NCBI RefSeq assembly: GCF_000787775.1
Contig: NZ_BBPM01000001.1
Location: 131,471-195,470, forward strand
Source of the DNA: Streptacidiphilus carbonis
Lineage (GTDB): Bacteria; Actinomycetota; Actinomycetes; Streptomycetales; Streptomycetaceae
Length of the DNA: 64,000 bases
Direction: 5' to 3'
Shown: one piece after another, positions 52,253 through 60,102 of the stretch
How positions within the stretch are numbered: the first letter of the stretch is position 1
Layout: each line of letters begins with the position of its first letter
The notes under the pieces: model-generated
What the model saw: only the letters and a program-made list of their open reading frames with translations
Databases searched by the model: none
Told to the model about the DNA's origin: nothing
Translations under genes and position numbers: made by a program

Positions 52253-53485
52253 TCAGAGACCCAGATCGGGGCCGAAGACCTCGTAGTGGACGGACTCGGC
52301 CGGGACGCCGGCGGCCAGCAGCTGGCTGCGGGCCGAGGTGAGGAACGGGACCGGGCCGCAGAGGTAGGCGACGGCCTGGTCAGGGACGGTGACCGCGGTC
52401 AGGTCCAGGTAGCCGGGGTGGACGGCGGCCTGGCCGTCCCGGTGCTCGTCGCCCTGGTCGGGCTGCTCGTACCAGAGGTCCAGGGTGGCCTGCGGCAGCT
52501 TGCCGACCAGGTCGTCGACCCGGCCGCGGAAGGCGTGCGCGGCGGGGGAGCGGTCGGCGTGCAGGACCGCGACCCGGCGATCGGAGCCCTGTTCGGCCAG
52601 GTGCTCCAGCATGCCGACCATCGGGGTGATGCCGATCCCCGCGGAAGCGAGCAGGACCGGTCGGTCGCTCTCCCGGTCCAGCACCACCGGCCCGAACGGC
52701 GTCCCGGCGGTGAGCTCCGCGCCTTCGAGGACCTCGGCGTGCAGGTGACCGGACACCTCACCGGCCGGGCTGCCGTCGGCCGAATGGGCCACATCGCCCG
52801 TGCCGGCCGGAATCCGCTTCACCGCGAAGCTGAGCGTGCCGGCGCGGGAGCCGACGATGCTGTACTGGCGTATCTGCCGTGCCCCGTTCGCGAGTTCGAC
52901 CTGCACCGAGAGGTACTGGCCGGGTTCGGACGCCGGGGCCGGGCTGCCGTCCACAGGGGCGACGGTGAAGACGGCGACGTCGCCGGTCTCCTCCTCGCGG
53001 CCGACCACCCGGTAGCTGCGCCAGACCTCCCCCTCCGGGAGGCCGGCCTGCCGGTAGAGCCCCGCCTCGATCGCGATCAGGGCGTTCGCCATCAGCCAGT
53101 ACACCTCGTCCCAGGCCGCCGCGACCTCCGGGGTGACCGCCTCGCCGAGCACCTCGGCTATCGCCGCGAACAGGTGGGTGTGCACCACCTGGTACTGCTC
53201 CGGGCGGATGCCGAGCGAGGCGTGCTTGTGCGCGATCCGGGAGAGCAGCAGGTCAGGACGCTGCTCCGGGTGCTCCAGCAGAAAGCCCGCGAAGGCGGCG
53301 ATGGAGCCGGCCAGTGCCTGGCGCTGGGTGCCGTTGGCCTGGTTGCCGCGGTTGAACAGGTCGCGCAACAGCTCGGGGTGGGCGTAGAAGAGCCTGTCGT
53401 AGAAGAGCGCGGTGATGTCTTCGATCGCCGAACCCACGGCGGGCAGGGTGGCCCGGACGGTCTCGGTCGCGGTAGCGGAAAGCAT
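52253..53485 (-). CDS. hmp: Flavohaemoprotein (nitric oxide dioxygenase)
   Basis: 410 aa. Globin domain (1-140) with proximal His region RIAHKHASLGIRPEQY and LFYDRLFYAHPEL; FAD domain with RQYSIVGS; NAD domain with ASAGIGITPMVGMLEHL and YLCGPVPFL. Converts NO plus O2 to nitrate. An NsrR-type site lies upstream, and the nsrR gene is the next gene upstream in the same orientation; NO would relieve repression. Confidence 0.92.
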   Translation of the reverse strand: MLSATATETVRATLPAVGSAIEDITALFYDRLFYAHPELLRDLFNRGNQANGTQRQALAGSIAAFAGFLLEHPEQRPDLLLSRIAHKHASLGIRPEQYQVVHTHLFAAIAEVLGEAVTPEVAAAWDEVYWLMANALIAIEAGLYRQAGLPEGEVWRSYRVVGREEETGDVAVFTVAPVDGSPAPASEPGQYLSVQVELANGARQIRQYSIVGSRAGTLSFAVKRIPAGTGDVAHSADGSPAGEVSGHLHAEVLEGAELTAGTPFGPVVLDRESDRPVLLASAGIGITPMVGMLEHLAEQGSDRRVAVLHADRSPAAHAFRGRVDDLVGKLPQATLDLWYEQPDQGDEHRDGQAAVHPGYLDLTAVTVPDQAVAYLCGPVPFLTSARSQLLAAGVPAESVHYEVFGPDLGL

Positions 53486-53512
53486 GCGGGTACTCCAGAG
53501 GATCGGTTGCTA

Positions 53513-53535
53513 TACATTCATCTGAGATTCCAATT
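53513..53535. promoter_or_regulatory. NsrR box upstream of hmp
   Basis: 23-bp pseudo-palindrome centred on ATCTGAGAT (53520-53528) with AT-rich flanks. The 14-nt core CATCTGAGATTCCA recurs, inverted, in front of nsrR, and it resembles known Streptomyces NsrR sites. Confidence 0.7.
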
Positions 53536-53570
53536 TGACGACGGCCGACTCCGTTGTCGGCGCCGCGGGA

Positions 53571-54020
53571 TCAGCCGTTGGAACGGGTCGCGCCCAGCCC
53601 CAGCAGTACCGGTCCGGCCGGTCCGGAGACCAGGTCGTCGATGGTCAGCGGGTCGAGGGCGGCGTAGAAGGCGTCCTGGGCGTGACGCAGGGCGCCGCGC
53701 AGTCTGCACTCGTTGCGCAGCGGGCAGGGCGGCGAGTCCTCGCAGCCCACCACGTCACCGACCCCTTCCAGCTCTCGGACCAGGCGTCCGAGCGAAGTGT
53801 CCCGCCCGACGGCGGTGATTCTCAGCCCGCCGCCGACCCCTCGCCGGGTCTCCACGACGCCGAGGGCGCGCAGCCGGGCCACCAGTTTGGCGGTGTGGCT
53901 GTAGGGCACCCCCATGGCGTCGGCCACCGTGCGGGTGGTCGGCTCCTCCTGCTCGGGCGGCCGTACGGCCAGGTACATGGCGATGCGCAGGGCGATGTCG
54001 GTCGCCTTGGTCAAACGCAT
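53571..54020 (-). CDS. nsrR: NO-sensing Rrf2-family repressor NsrR
   Basis: 149 aa. N-terminal MRLTKATDIALRIAMYLA, winged helix with MGVPYSHTAKLVARLRALGVV, then Cys93, Cys99 and Cys105 (GCEDSPPC, NEC). These three cysteines and Asp8 fall at the positions that hold the [4Fe-4S] cluster in S. coelicolor NsrR, which supports ATG 54020 over GTG 54029. NO destroys the cluster and releases DNA. Its own promoter contains an NsrR box, so it is autoregulated. Confidence 0.9.
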   Translation of the reverse strand: MRLTKATDIALRIAMYLAVRPPEQEEPTTRTVADAMGVPYSHTAKLVARLRALGVVETRRGVGGGLRITAVGRDTSLGRLVRELEGVGDVVGCEDSPPCPLRNECRLRGALRHAQDAFYAALDPLTIDDLVSGPAGPVLLGLGATRSNG

Positions 54021-54035
54021 CCCGGTCACCTCGCC

Positions 54036-54058
54036 TTGTGGAATCTCAGATGTGAATA
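54036..54058. promoter_or_regulatory. NsrR box upstream of nsrR
   Basis: 23-bp pseudo-palindrome centred on ATCTCAGAT (54043-54051); inverted copy of the hmp-site core. TATATT lies beside it on the minus strand as a likely -10. Confidence 0.65.
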
Positions 54059-54108
54059 TACCCTCCGCAGTTGTCGGTCCGGTCGGGGGGTGCCCTCCGC
54101 GAGGGCGC

Positions 54109-54921
54109 TCAGGAGCGGCGACCAGGCTTGCCGCGCTTCCCGGGCTTGGGCTTGCCGGACCCGGACCCGGTGCGGGGGCGCCCGCCGCCGCCTGCCGCCC
54201 GGCCGGCCGCGCCGCCCTTCTGCCGGCGCCTGTCGCCCGCCTTGCCGCCCCCTCCGTCGCTCCCCGCTCTGTCGCGCTGCTTCTGCTGCTTGGGCTGCGG
54301 CGGGGTCTCCGCGCGGCCGCGGGTGCTGTTGACGGTCCGGCCGCGGACGATCCCGATGAACTCCTCCACCAGGTCCGTGGTGGCGGCCTCCGGCCAGGCC
54401 AGCGCCACCTGCGACTGGGGCGCGTCGGTCACCGGGCAGTAGGTCAGGTCCTTGCGGTGGTGCAGCCGGGCCAGTGACTGGGGGACGACCAGCACCCCGA
54501 TGCCGGCGGCGACCAACTGGATCGCGTCCGCCGTGGTGGCGGGCCGCTCCTTCGCGGGCTGTCCGGGACGCGTCTCCCACTCCAGCACCTCGTCCAGGGG
54601 GTGCAGCACGAGGCACTCGGCCAGCTCCCCGGCGGTCACCTCGGCGGCCTCGGCCAGCGGGTGCTCCCTGGGGACGACGACGACCGTGGTCTCCAGGTAG
54701 AGCGGGATGGCGCTGAGCACGGTCCGGTCGACCGGGAGCCGGACCAGCCCGGCGTCCGCGTCGCCCTGGCGCAGGGCCGGGGTCCCCTCGGCGGCGGGGA
54801 CCTGGACCAGGCTGAGCGGCACCTGCGGCATCCGTTCCTTCCAGACGTTCACCCACTTGGTGGGGGTCACTCCTGGTACGTATGCCAGCCGGAACGGGGA
54901 GGTCACCTGCGTGTCTGTCAC
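54109..54921 (-). CDS. LysR-type substrate-binding domain protein without HTH, basic tail
   Basis: 270 aa. Residues 8-200 match the type 2 periplasmic-binding fold of LysR regulators (FRLAYVPGVTPTKWVNVW, DAGLVRLPVDRTVLSAIPLYLETTVVVVPREHPL, GIGVLVVPQSLARLHHRKDL), but the DNA-binding helix-turn-helix that should come first is absent. Instead the last 65 residues are Arg/Lys/Gly-rich (RRQKGGAAGRAAGGGGRP, GKPKPGKRGKPGRRS), like nucleic-acid-binding tails. GTG start at 54921, divergent from and 58 bp from the DUF5997 gene. DNA or RNA binding through the tail is inference. Confidence 0.75.
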   Translation of the reverse strand: MTDTQVTSPFRLAYVPGVTPTKWVNVWKERMPQVPLSLVQVPAAEGTPALRQGDADAGLVRLPVDRTVLSAIPLYLETTVVVVPREHPLAEAAEVTAGELAECLVLHPLDEVLEWETRPGQPAKERPATTADAIQLVAAGIGVLVVPQSLARLHHRKDLTYCPVTDAPQSQVALAWPEAATTDLVEEFIGIVRGRTVNSTRGRAETPPQPKQQKQRDRAGSDGGGGKAGDRRRQKGGAAGRAAGGGGRPRTGSGSGKPKPGKRGKPGRRS

Positions 54922-54979
54922 CCGGCCAGATTACCGGCCGTGACCGGGGCGGACCCTCGCGCTGGTTACCCTTGACCCT

Positions 54980-55390
54980 ATGACGACGCTCAAGCCGAAG
55001 ACGCCCCAGACCATGAAGCCCGCGACCGCGGCGAAGAAGCTGGGTGTCCACCTCCAGGCCACTCCTGCCGAATTCCAGGAGGGCGTCGTCTCCCGTGACG
55101 AGCTCAACGCCCTGCAGGCCGACCCGCCGCAGTGGCTGGCGGACCTGCGCCGCAACGGGCCGCATCCCCGCCCGGTCGTCGCCGACAAGCTCGGAGTGTC
55201 CATCTCGGGCCTGGCCCGGGGCGGCGTCACCGAGGCGCTCACCACGGAGCAGATCGACGCGCTGAAGGCTGAGAACCCGTTGTGGCTGCAGCATGAGCGG
55301 GCAACCCAGGCGGAGGTCCGCAAAGAGGCCGTCCGGATCAAGGAGAAGCACAAGCAGGACGCCGAGAAGCGGCGGGACCGCGCCGAGTAG
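54980..55390 (+). CDS. DUF5997 family protein
   Basis: 136 aa cytosolic, mostly helical: TAAKKLGVHLQATPAEFQEGVVSRDELNALQADPPQWLADLRRNGPHPRPVVADKLGVSISGLARGG, then a charged lysine-rich C-terminal helix (RKEAVRIKEKHKQDAEKRRDR). An actinobacterial family of unknown function, seen here head-to-head with the HTH-less LysR protein. The KLGVSISGLARGG segment looks like a helix-turn-helix half. Confidence 0.8.
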   Translation: MTTLKPKTPQTMKPATAAKKLGVHLQATPAEFQEGVVSRDELNALQADPPQWLADLRRNGPHPRPVVADKLGVSISGLARGGVTEALTTEQIDALKAENPLWLQHERATQAEVRKEAVRIKEKHKQDAEKRRDRAE

Positions 55391-55441
55391 GGGGCGCCGG
55401 GCGGACGGCTCCAAGATCGGCGCGGGGGCCGACGTCAAACA

Positions 55442-55457
55442 GTTGGTATAAACCACT
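55442..55457. promoter_or_regulatory. DasR-like (dre) site upstream of the GH16 gene
   Basis: GTTGGTATAAACCACT matches the dre consensus ACTGGTCTAGACCACT at 12 of 16 positions and keeps the TGGT/ACCA arms. It lies just upstream of the -35 at 55468. GlcNAc-responsive DasR control is an inference. Confidence 0.45.
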
Positions 55458-55467
55458 GCGACACCCA

Positions 55468-55526
55468 TTGACGCGTGAGCATGCCAAGGTCGATAGTTCC
55501 CTCAGATCTCCTTGAGAGCGCTCTCA
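55468..55526 (+). promoter_or_regulatory. Promoter and LacI-type operator of the GH16 gene
   Basis: TTGACG (55468-55473), 18 bp, GATAGT (55492-55497). The perfect 14-bp palindrome TGAGAGCGCTCTCA (55513-55526) follows just after the expected transcription start, a classic repressor position, and shares its core with 16878-16889. Confidence 0.65.
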
Positions 55527-55618
55527 CGGCGGCACCCCCCTGCCGTCCCCGCTTCGGAACAGCGCTGTGCTCCGCCGTCCCCACGCGGCAGTCCGCGGCG
55601 CGACCTTGGGAGTCACTG

Positions 55619-56965
55619 ATGACCAGCACAAGCGCCCCGGATCCGCGCTCCCCACGGCGCGGATTCTCCCTGCTCAGGTTCCTGCGCCGGACCCGCGCCA
55701 CCGTGGTGGTGGCGACCGTCGCCCTGGTCGCGGCCTACATGACCTTCCCCACCGCCGCCCAGGCGGTCACCGTGCCCGGGCCGCCGGCCGGGTGGAGCAC
55801 GGCGTTCAGCGACAGCTTCGCCGGCGCCTCCGGCAGCGCCCCGTCCTCCTCCAACTGGATCTACGACACCGGCCCCGGCTCCAACTTCGGGACCGGCGAG
55901 ATCGAGACCATGACCAACTCGACCAGCAACGTCCACCTGGACGGCAATGGTCACCTGGACATCACCGCGATCAACAACGGCGGCAACTGGACCTCGGGAC
56001 GGATCCAGACGCCGAGCGCCAACGTCGGCGCCCCGGCCGGGGGCAAGCTGGAGGTCACCGCGTCGATCCAGCAGCCGAACCCGGGCAACGGCCTGGGCTA
56101 CTGGCCCGCCTTCTGGATGCTGGGCCCGGGCCAGTGGCCCGAGAACGGCGAGATCGACATCATGGAGGACGTCAACGCGCTCTCCCAGGTGGCCGGCACC
56201 ATCCACTGCGGCACCTACCCCGGCGGGGTGTGCAACGAGGGCAACGGCATCGGCAGCGGGCTGCGGGCCTGCTCCGGCTGCCAGACCGGGTACCACACCT
56301 ACTCGATGATCCTGGACCGCACCAACACCTCGGCCGAGTCCATCACCTGGTACCTGGACGGCACCCAGTACTTCAGCGTGAGTGAGGGTCAGGTCGGCAC
56401 CTCGACCTGGCAGGCGGCCTTCGACCACAACCTCTCGATCATCTTCGACCTGGCCATGGGCGGCGGGTTCCCCAACGGGGTCTGCGGCTGCACCAGCCCC
56501 AGCTCGTCCACCAGCTCCGGCGGGACGATGAGCATCGGCTATGTGGCCGCCTACACCACCACCGGCGGGGGCACCACCCCGTCCGGCAGTGCGGTCACCG
56601 GCTACAACGGCCTGTGCCTGGACGACCGTTCGGCCAGCACCGCCAACTTCAACCCGGTCCAGGTCTACACCTGCAACGGCACCGCCGCGCAGCAGTGGAC
56701 CTTCGTCCAGGCCGGCACCACCCTGCATGTGCTGGGGAAGTGCCTGGACGTCAACGGGGGCGGCACCGCCAACGGCACGACGGTGGACCTCTACGACTGC
56801 AACAACACCGGGTCCCAGGTCTGGATACCCCAGTCCAACGGGGAGCTCTACAACCCGCAGTCCAACAGGTGCCTGGACGACACCGGCTACGGCGGCTCGG
56901 GCACCCAGGTGCAGATCTGGGACTGCGCCGGCACCGCCAACCAGATCTGGCACCTGCCGTCCTGA
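55619..56965 (+). CDS. Secreted endo-beta-1,3-glucanase-like enzyme: GH16 plus ricin-type CBM13
   Basis: 448 aa. A long twin-Arg-containing N-region and signal (RRTRATVVVATVALVAAYMTFPTAAQA), cleaved near residue 49; GH16 domain about 52-310 with catalytic GEIDIMED (Glu178, Asp180, Glu183) and WPAFWMLG; CBM13 trefoil about 322-448 with QQWTF, SQVW and NQIWHL repeats and Cys pairs. GH16 of this type cleaves laminarin or lichenan-like beta-glucans, such as fungal and plant wall polymers. No strong ribosome site before ATG 55619. Confidence 0.85.
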   Translation: MTSTSAPDPRSPRRGFSLLRFLRRTRATVVVATVALVAAYMTFPTAAQAVTVPGPPAGWSTAFSDSFAGASGSAPSSSNWIYDTGPGSNFGTGEIETMTNSTSNVHLDGNGHLDITAINNGGNWTSGRIQTPSANVGAPAGGKLEVTASIQQPNPGNGLGYWPAFWMLGPGQWPENGEIDIMEDVNALSQVAGTIHCGTYPGGVCNEGNGIGSGLRACSGCQTGYHTYSMILDRTNTSAESITWYLDGTQYFSVSEGQVGTSTWQAAFDHNLSIIFDLAMGGGFPNGVCGCTSPSSSTSSGGTMSIGYVAAYTTTGGGTTPSGSAVTGYNGLCLDDRSASTANFNPVQVYTCNGTAAQQWTFVQAGTTLHVLGKCLDVNGGGTANGTTVDLYDCNNTGSQVWIPQSNGELYNPQSNRCLDDTGYGGSGTQVQIWDCAGTANQIWHLPS

Positions 56966-57006
56966 CGGAACATCAGAAAGCCTGCACCAGGCCGTGAAGC
57001 CGTGAC

Positions 57007-57041
57007 GACCGGCGCCCTCCGAGAACCGGTGGGCGCCGGTC
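57007..57041. terminator. Terminator between convergent genes
   Basis: GACCGGCGCCC (57007-57017) pairs with GGGCGCCGGTC (57031-57041). Confidence 0.65.
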
Positions 57042-57087
57042 AGCGTTCCACCGGCGGCCCGCCGGGCCCCGCCGGTGGGCTACTTCC

Positions 57088-58038
57088 TCAGCCGAGCAGC
57101 CGAAGCCGGGTGCCCGCGACGCCGACCCGGACGACCTGGCCCCAGGTCAGTTCCAGGGCGTCGGCCTCGATGCCGTCGCCGAAGGCGACCAGGCGGTCCG
57201 ACTCCACGGTGAGCGAGAGCCGGTGGCCCCGGGCGAGCAGGCCCTGGACCTGGTCGGTGCCGGTGGTGGGGGAGGGCCAGGCCTCGCGGACGAACCAGGC
57301 CAGCTCCGGGTCGGCGGGACCGGGCAGCCGCAGGGTGCTGCCGCGTTCCAGCCAGGTGGAGCGGCACCAGCCGGTCGCGCCGGTGCCCGTGCCGACCAGC
57401 ACACCGGAGCTGGCCTGCCGCTCGGACGAGGCATCGGACGGGGCAGACCGGCGCTCGGGCCGGCCCCCGCCGGAGTCGCCCGCGGCGCCGGTCCGCAGGC
57501 GGTAGCGGGCGGTCTGGTGTCCCGGCTGGCCCAGGTAGATCTCATTGAGCGCCAGCAGCCGCTGGGTGTCGTCGGCGACCGCCTCCACCATGGTGCGCGG
57601 GTCCAGCCGGGCCTCGACGCCGGGTTCGACCGCGGCCCGCAGCAGCTTGGCGGCGTCGGCGCCGCGGTGGCGGACCAGCACGCCGGGGTTGCGGCCGGGC
57701 TCCGCGTCGATGCCCAGCACCGGCTGCCCGTCGAGGTACTTGGCGGCGTTGGCGACCAGCCCGTCCTGGCCCACCACGACCACCACGTCGTCCGGGGCGA
57801 ACAGGAACCGGGACAGGTCGGCCCGCTCCACCCGGGCGTGCCGCCAGTCCGCCGGGACCGCCCCCGCCACCTGGGCCAGCACCTCCTCGGTGAGCCGGTG
57901 CCGCCGCTCGACCTCGCCGATCTCCCGGCCCCGGGTGCGCAGGAAGAACTCAGCCTGGCCCCGGGTGCTGTGACGGTCGATCAGCTCCTGGTACTCGGTC
58001 CGCCGGTGGACCAGCACGGCGCGCGGGGCCAGGCTCAT
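57088..58038 (-). CDS. NAD(+) kinase-like protein, partner of the SPFH protein
   Basis: 316 aa. [37 protein letters not shown] corresponds to the GGDG(T) loop and following strand of ATP-NAD kinases, and [15 protein letters not shown] to their second glycine-rich motif. The usual GGDGT is GQDGL here, so activity may differ. The N-terminal 90 residues are helical and charged. ATG overlaps the SPFH stop by 4 bp. Cytosolic; NAD phosphorylation or nucleotide sensing are both possible. Confidence 0.7.
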   Translation of the reverse strand: MSLAPRAVLVHRRTEYQELIDRHSTRGQAEFFLRTRGREIGEVERRHRLTEEVLAQVAGAVPADWRHARVERADLSRFLFAPDDVVVVVGQDGLVANAAKYLDGQPVLGIDAEPGRNPGVLVRHRGADAAKLLRAAVEPGVEARLDPRTMVEAVADDTQRLLALNEIYLGQPGHQTARYRLRTGAAGDSGGGRPERRSAPSDASSERQASSGVLVGTGTGATGWCRSTWLERGSTLRLPGPADPELAWFVREAWPSPTTGTDQVQGLLARGHRLSLTVESDRLVAFGDGIEADALELTWGQVVRVGVAGTRLRLLG

Positions 58039-59027
58039 CGGGCCAGCCTGCCCAGCAGGTCGGTGAGCAGGTCCGGGGTGAGCGTCAGATGGTCCACCTT
58101 GGGCAGGTTGCCGGCCAGCTCGATCAGCGCCAGGGCGTGCAGCACTGCCGGGTCGACCTGCTGGTGCGCGGCCAGCCGGTCCGCCTCGGCGGCGGCCGTG
58201 GCGGCGCCGACGGTGCGTACCGCCTCGGCCTCCGCGGTGGCCATGGTGGTGCGCCGGCCGGCCTCCGCCTGGGTGCGGACGGCCGCCGCCGCGGCCTCCT
58301 CCTCGGCCTGGCGGCGCGCGTTGGCGCCCTGCTGGGCGACCAACTGCTCCTCGCGGCGCGCGAGTTCGATCCGGCTCTCCAGTTCGTTCTCGGAGATGGC
58401 CCGCTCGTTCTCGACCGCCACGGCGCGGCGCTCGAAGGTGGCCCGGTCCGCCTCCTGCTGGATCTGCTCCCTGGCCGGGGTGCGCAGGGCCCGCTCCACC
58501 TCGGGCTCCGGACGCAGCGCGACCACCCGTACCGCGATGACCTCGAGGCCGGTCTCGGCCAGCCGGGGCTCGGCGGCCAGGCCCTCGGCCATCCGGGCCC
58601 GCACCGCGGCGACACCGTCCACCAGTGCATCGGCCAGCGCGGTACGGGCCAGCAGGTGCAGCGCGTGCTGCTGGGCGGTCTCGGTGAGCAGCGAACCGAT
58701 CTGCTCCAGCGGCGCGGCCCGCCACACCCCGGTGTCCGGGTCGATGCCGAAGTCGAGGCGGGTGGCGGCGGCCGCCGGGTCGGTGATCCGGAAGGTGACC
58801 GTGGCCTGGACGGTGACGTCCTGGAAGTCGGCGGTGCGGCCGTGGAAGAGCATGGCCAGTTCGCGGTCGTCCACCGGCACCTCGGACAGGGCGGCGGTCA
58901 GCGGCCGGAACCAGAAGGCGATGCCGGCGCCCTCGTGGGCCATCTCGCCGCGGCGCAGGTGGCGGATGTGCGAGGTGGGTGCGGCCCGCAGGTGCCGGAA
59001 CCCGAAGCGCTTGTTGATGTCGGCCAT
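58035..59027 (-). CDS. SPFH/band-7 (stomatin-like) domain protein
   Basis: 330 aa. An N-terminal band-7 beta domain ([54 protein letters not shown]) is followed by a long coiled coil ([31 protein letters not shown], alanine/glutamate-rich to about 285), as in flotillin/stomatin oligomers. No clear N-terminal membrane anchor is visible, unlike most bacterial SPFH proteins. GGGGGG 6 nt before the ATG. First gene of a two-gene unit with the NAD-kinase-like protein. Confidence 0.8.
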   Translation of the reverse strand: MADINKRFGFRHLRAAPTSHIRHLRRGEMAHEGAGIAFWFRPLTAALSEVPVDDRELAMLFHGRTADFQDVTVQATVTFRITDPAAAATRLDFGIDPDTGVWRAAPLEQIGSLLTETAQQHALHLLARTALADALVDGVAAVRARMAEGLAAEPRLAETGLEVIAVRVVALRPEPEVERALRTPAREQIQQEADRATFERRAVAVENERAISENELESRIELARREEQLVAQQGANARRQAEEEAAAAAVRTQAEAGRRTTMATAEAEAVRTVGAATAAAEADRLAAHQQVDPAVLHALALIELAGNLPKVDHLTLTPDLLTDLLGRLAR

Positions 59028-59051
59028 GGCGGCCCCCCTTGTCGTCAGGTA

Positions 59052-59082
59052 GACGATATCAGAGGGCGCCCTTTATCGTCAA
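59052..59082 (-). promoter_or_regulatory. Promoter with embedded operator for the SPFH / NAD-kinase-like pair
   Basis: Minus strand: TTGACG (59082-59077), 18 bp, TATCGT (59058-59053). A perfect repeat GACGATA (59052-59058) / TATCGTC (59074-59080), centres 22 bp apart, covers both hexamers, so a repressor bound there would block the polymerase. Confidence 0.6.
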
Positions 59083-59153
59083 GGTGACCAAATGGGGCGG
59101 TGGGGCAGTCCGGAAGCGGGCCCGGCCATCAGTCCAGCAGTCAGCCCCGGCCG

Positions 59154-59528
59154 TCAGCCCAGCAGTTGGCGCAGCAGCCGCTCGTCGCCGACCGACAGCG
59201 ACTCGACGAAGCGGGACAGCACGGCCGCCCGGTCCGGGGCGGACTCCAGCTCGCGGCGCATCCGGCGGGCCGTCAGTCCGTGGCTGTCGGCCACCGGCGC
59301 GTAGGCGTAGGCCCTGCCCTGCTTGTCCCGCGTCAGCAGGCCCTTGTCGTGCATCCGGGAGAGCACGGTGACCACGGTGGAGTACGCCAGGGTGCCGCCG
59401 AGCCGCCGCAGCACCTCGCCGGGCACCAGCGGCTCCCGGGCGGCCAGCAGCAGGTCCAGGACCTCGGCCTCCAGTGCCCCCAGCGGCCGCCGCTCGGTCG
59501 TGGCCCCGGTGCTGTCTGTGCCGTCCAC
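59154..59528 (-). CDS. BlaI/MecI/CopY-family transcriptional repressor
   Basis: 124 aa. RRPLGALEAEVLDLLLAAREPLVPGEVLRRLGGTLAYSTVVTVLSRMHDKGLLTRDKQGRAYAYAPV is the winged-helix signature; a C-terminal dimerisation helix follows. GTG 59528 is the first in-frame start with a GGGGAA in front. The usual partner, an M56 BlaR-type protease, is not nearby. Possible targets are the SPFH pair downstream, whose promoter has a repeat, and the divergent small membrane protein. Confidence 0.85.
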   Translation of the reverse strand: MDGTDSTGATTERRPLGALEAEVLDLLLAAREPLVPGEVLRRLGGTLAYSTVVTVLSRMHDKGLLTRDKQGRAYAYAPVADSHGLTARRMRRELESAPDRAAVLSRFVESLSVGDERLLRQLLG

Positions 59529-59569
59529 CAGTTGGTTCCCCGTCGCCCATCGTCTACAGTCCACTAGAA

Positions 59570-59589
59570 CTTCTACGAGTTCGTAGAAG
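59570..59589. promoter_or_regulatory. Inverted repeat upstream of the BlaI-type gene
   Basis: CTTCTACGA-GT-TCGTAGAAG, a perfect 9-2-9 palindrome 42 bp upstream of the BlaI-type start and on the path to the divergent gene at 59670. TAC/GTA half-sites fit BlaI/MecI-type operators. Confidence 0.6.
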
Positions 59590-59669
59590 CTTGAGTGTGC
59601 CACGCTGTCCGGGCGCTGTGCACCACGCCGACCGACCACCGCCAGCCACGTTGACCCCGGAGCAAGGCC

Positions 59670-59990
59670 ATGCCCGAGATACCCAGCAACCGCCGCGGCT
59701 CCACCGGGACGCGAGGGCCGAGCGGTCCGAACGCGCCGGGTGGATCCCGCCGTGCGGACGGCCGCAGCCGAGGTCCCGCTCCCGCTGCCGGTCCGGCTGC
59801 AGGTCCGCGGTCGGGCGGCGGTCGCGGAGCCGGCGGCCGGGCCCCGGCGCCGGCCCCGCGCGGTGCCAGGGCGTTCGCGGTCCGCATCGGCGAGCTCTCG
59901 GTGCTCGCCCTGGTGGTGCTGCCGTTCGCACTGATCGTCGGCGGCGGGCTGCTCGCGCTGGTCCTCGTGCTGCTGACCGACTTCGGCTGA
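59670..59990 (+). CDS. Small hypothetical membrane protein
   Basis: 106 aa. The first 65 residues are Gly/Pro/Arg/Ala-rich and disordered (GPAPAAGPAAGPRSGGG); a long hydrophobic stretch LSVLALVVLPFALIVGGGLLALVLVLLTDF ends the protein, giving one or two membrane passes. No family recognised. GGAGCAAGG precedes the ATG. Divergent from the BlaI gene, sharing its operator region, so it may be under BlaI control. Confidence 0.5.
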   Translation: MPEIPSNRRGSTGTRGPSGPNAPGGSRRADGRSRGPAPAAGPAAGPRSGGGRGAGGRAPAPAPRGARAFAVRIGELSVLALVVLPFALIVGGGLLALVLVLLTDFG

Positions 59991-60102
59991 GCCGCGTGGC
60001 CGAAGCGATAAGGTGACGGTGGTGTGCCGGGAAGTCTGGTCGGCCCGGGTACGTACCGTGCGCTCCGCCGCGGTGGCCCGGTGGTGAGCTGGGGTTCCCG
60101 AC

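Noticed and set aside
57088..59590. A confirmed antiphage defence island
   Set aside because: No nuclease, toxin, mobile element or known defence gene is adjacent; the SPFH/NAD-kinase-like pair is kept only as an open question.
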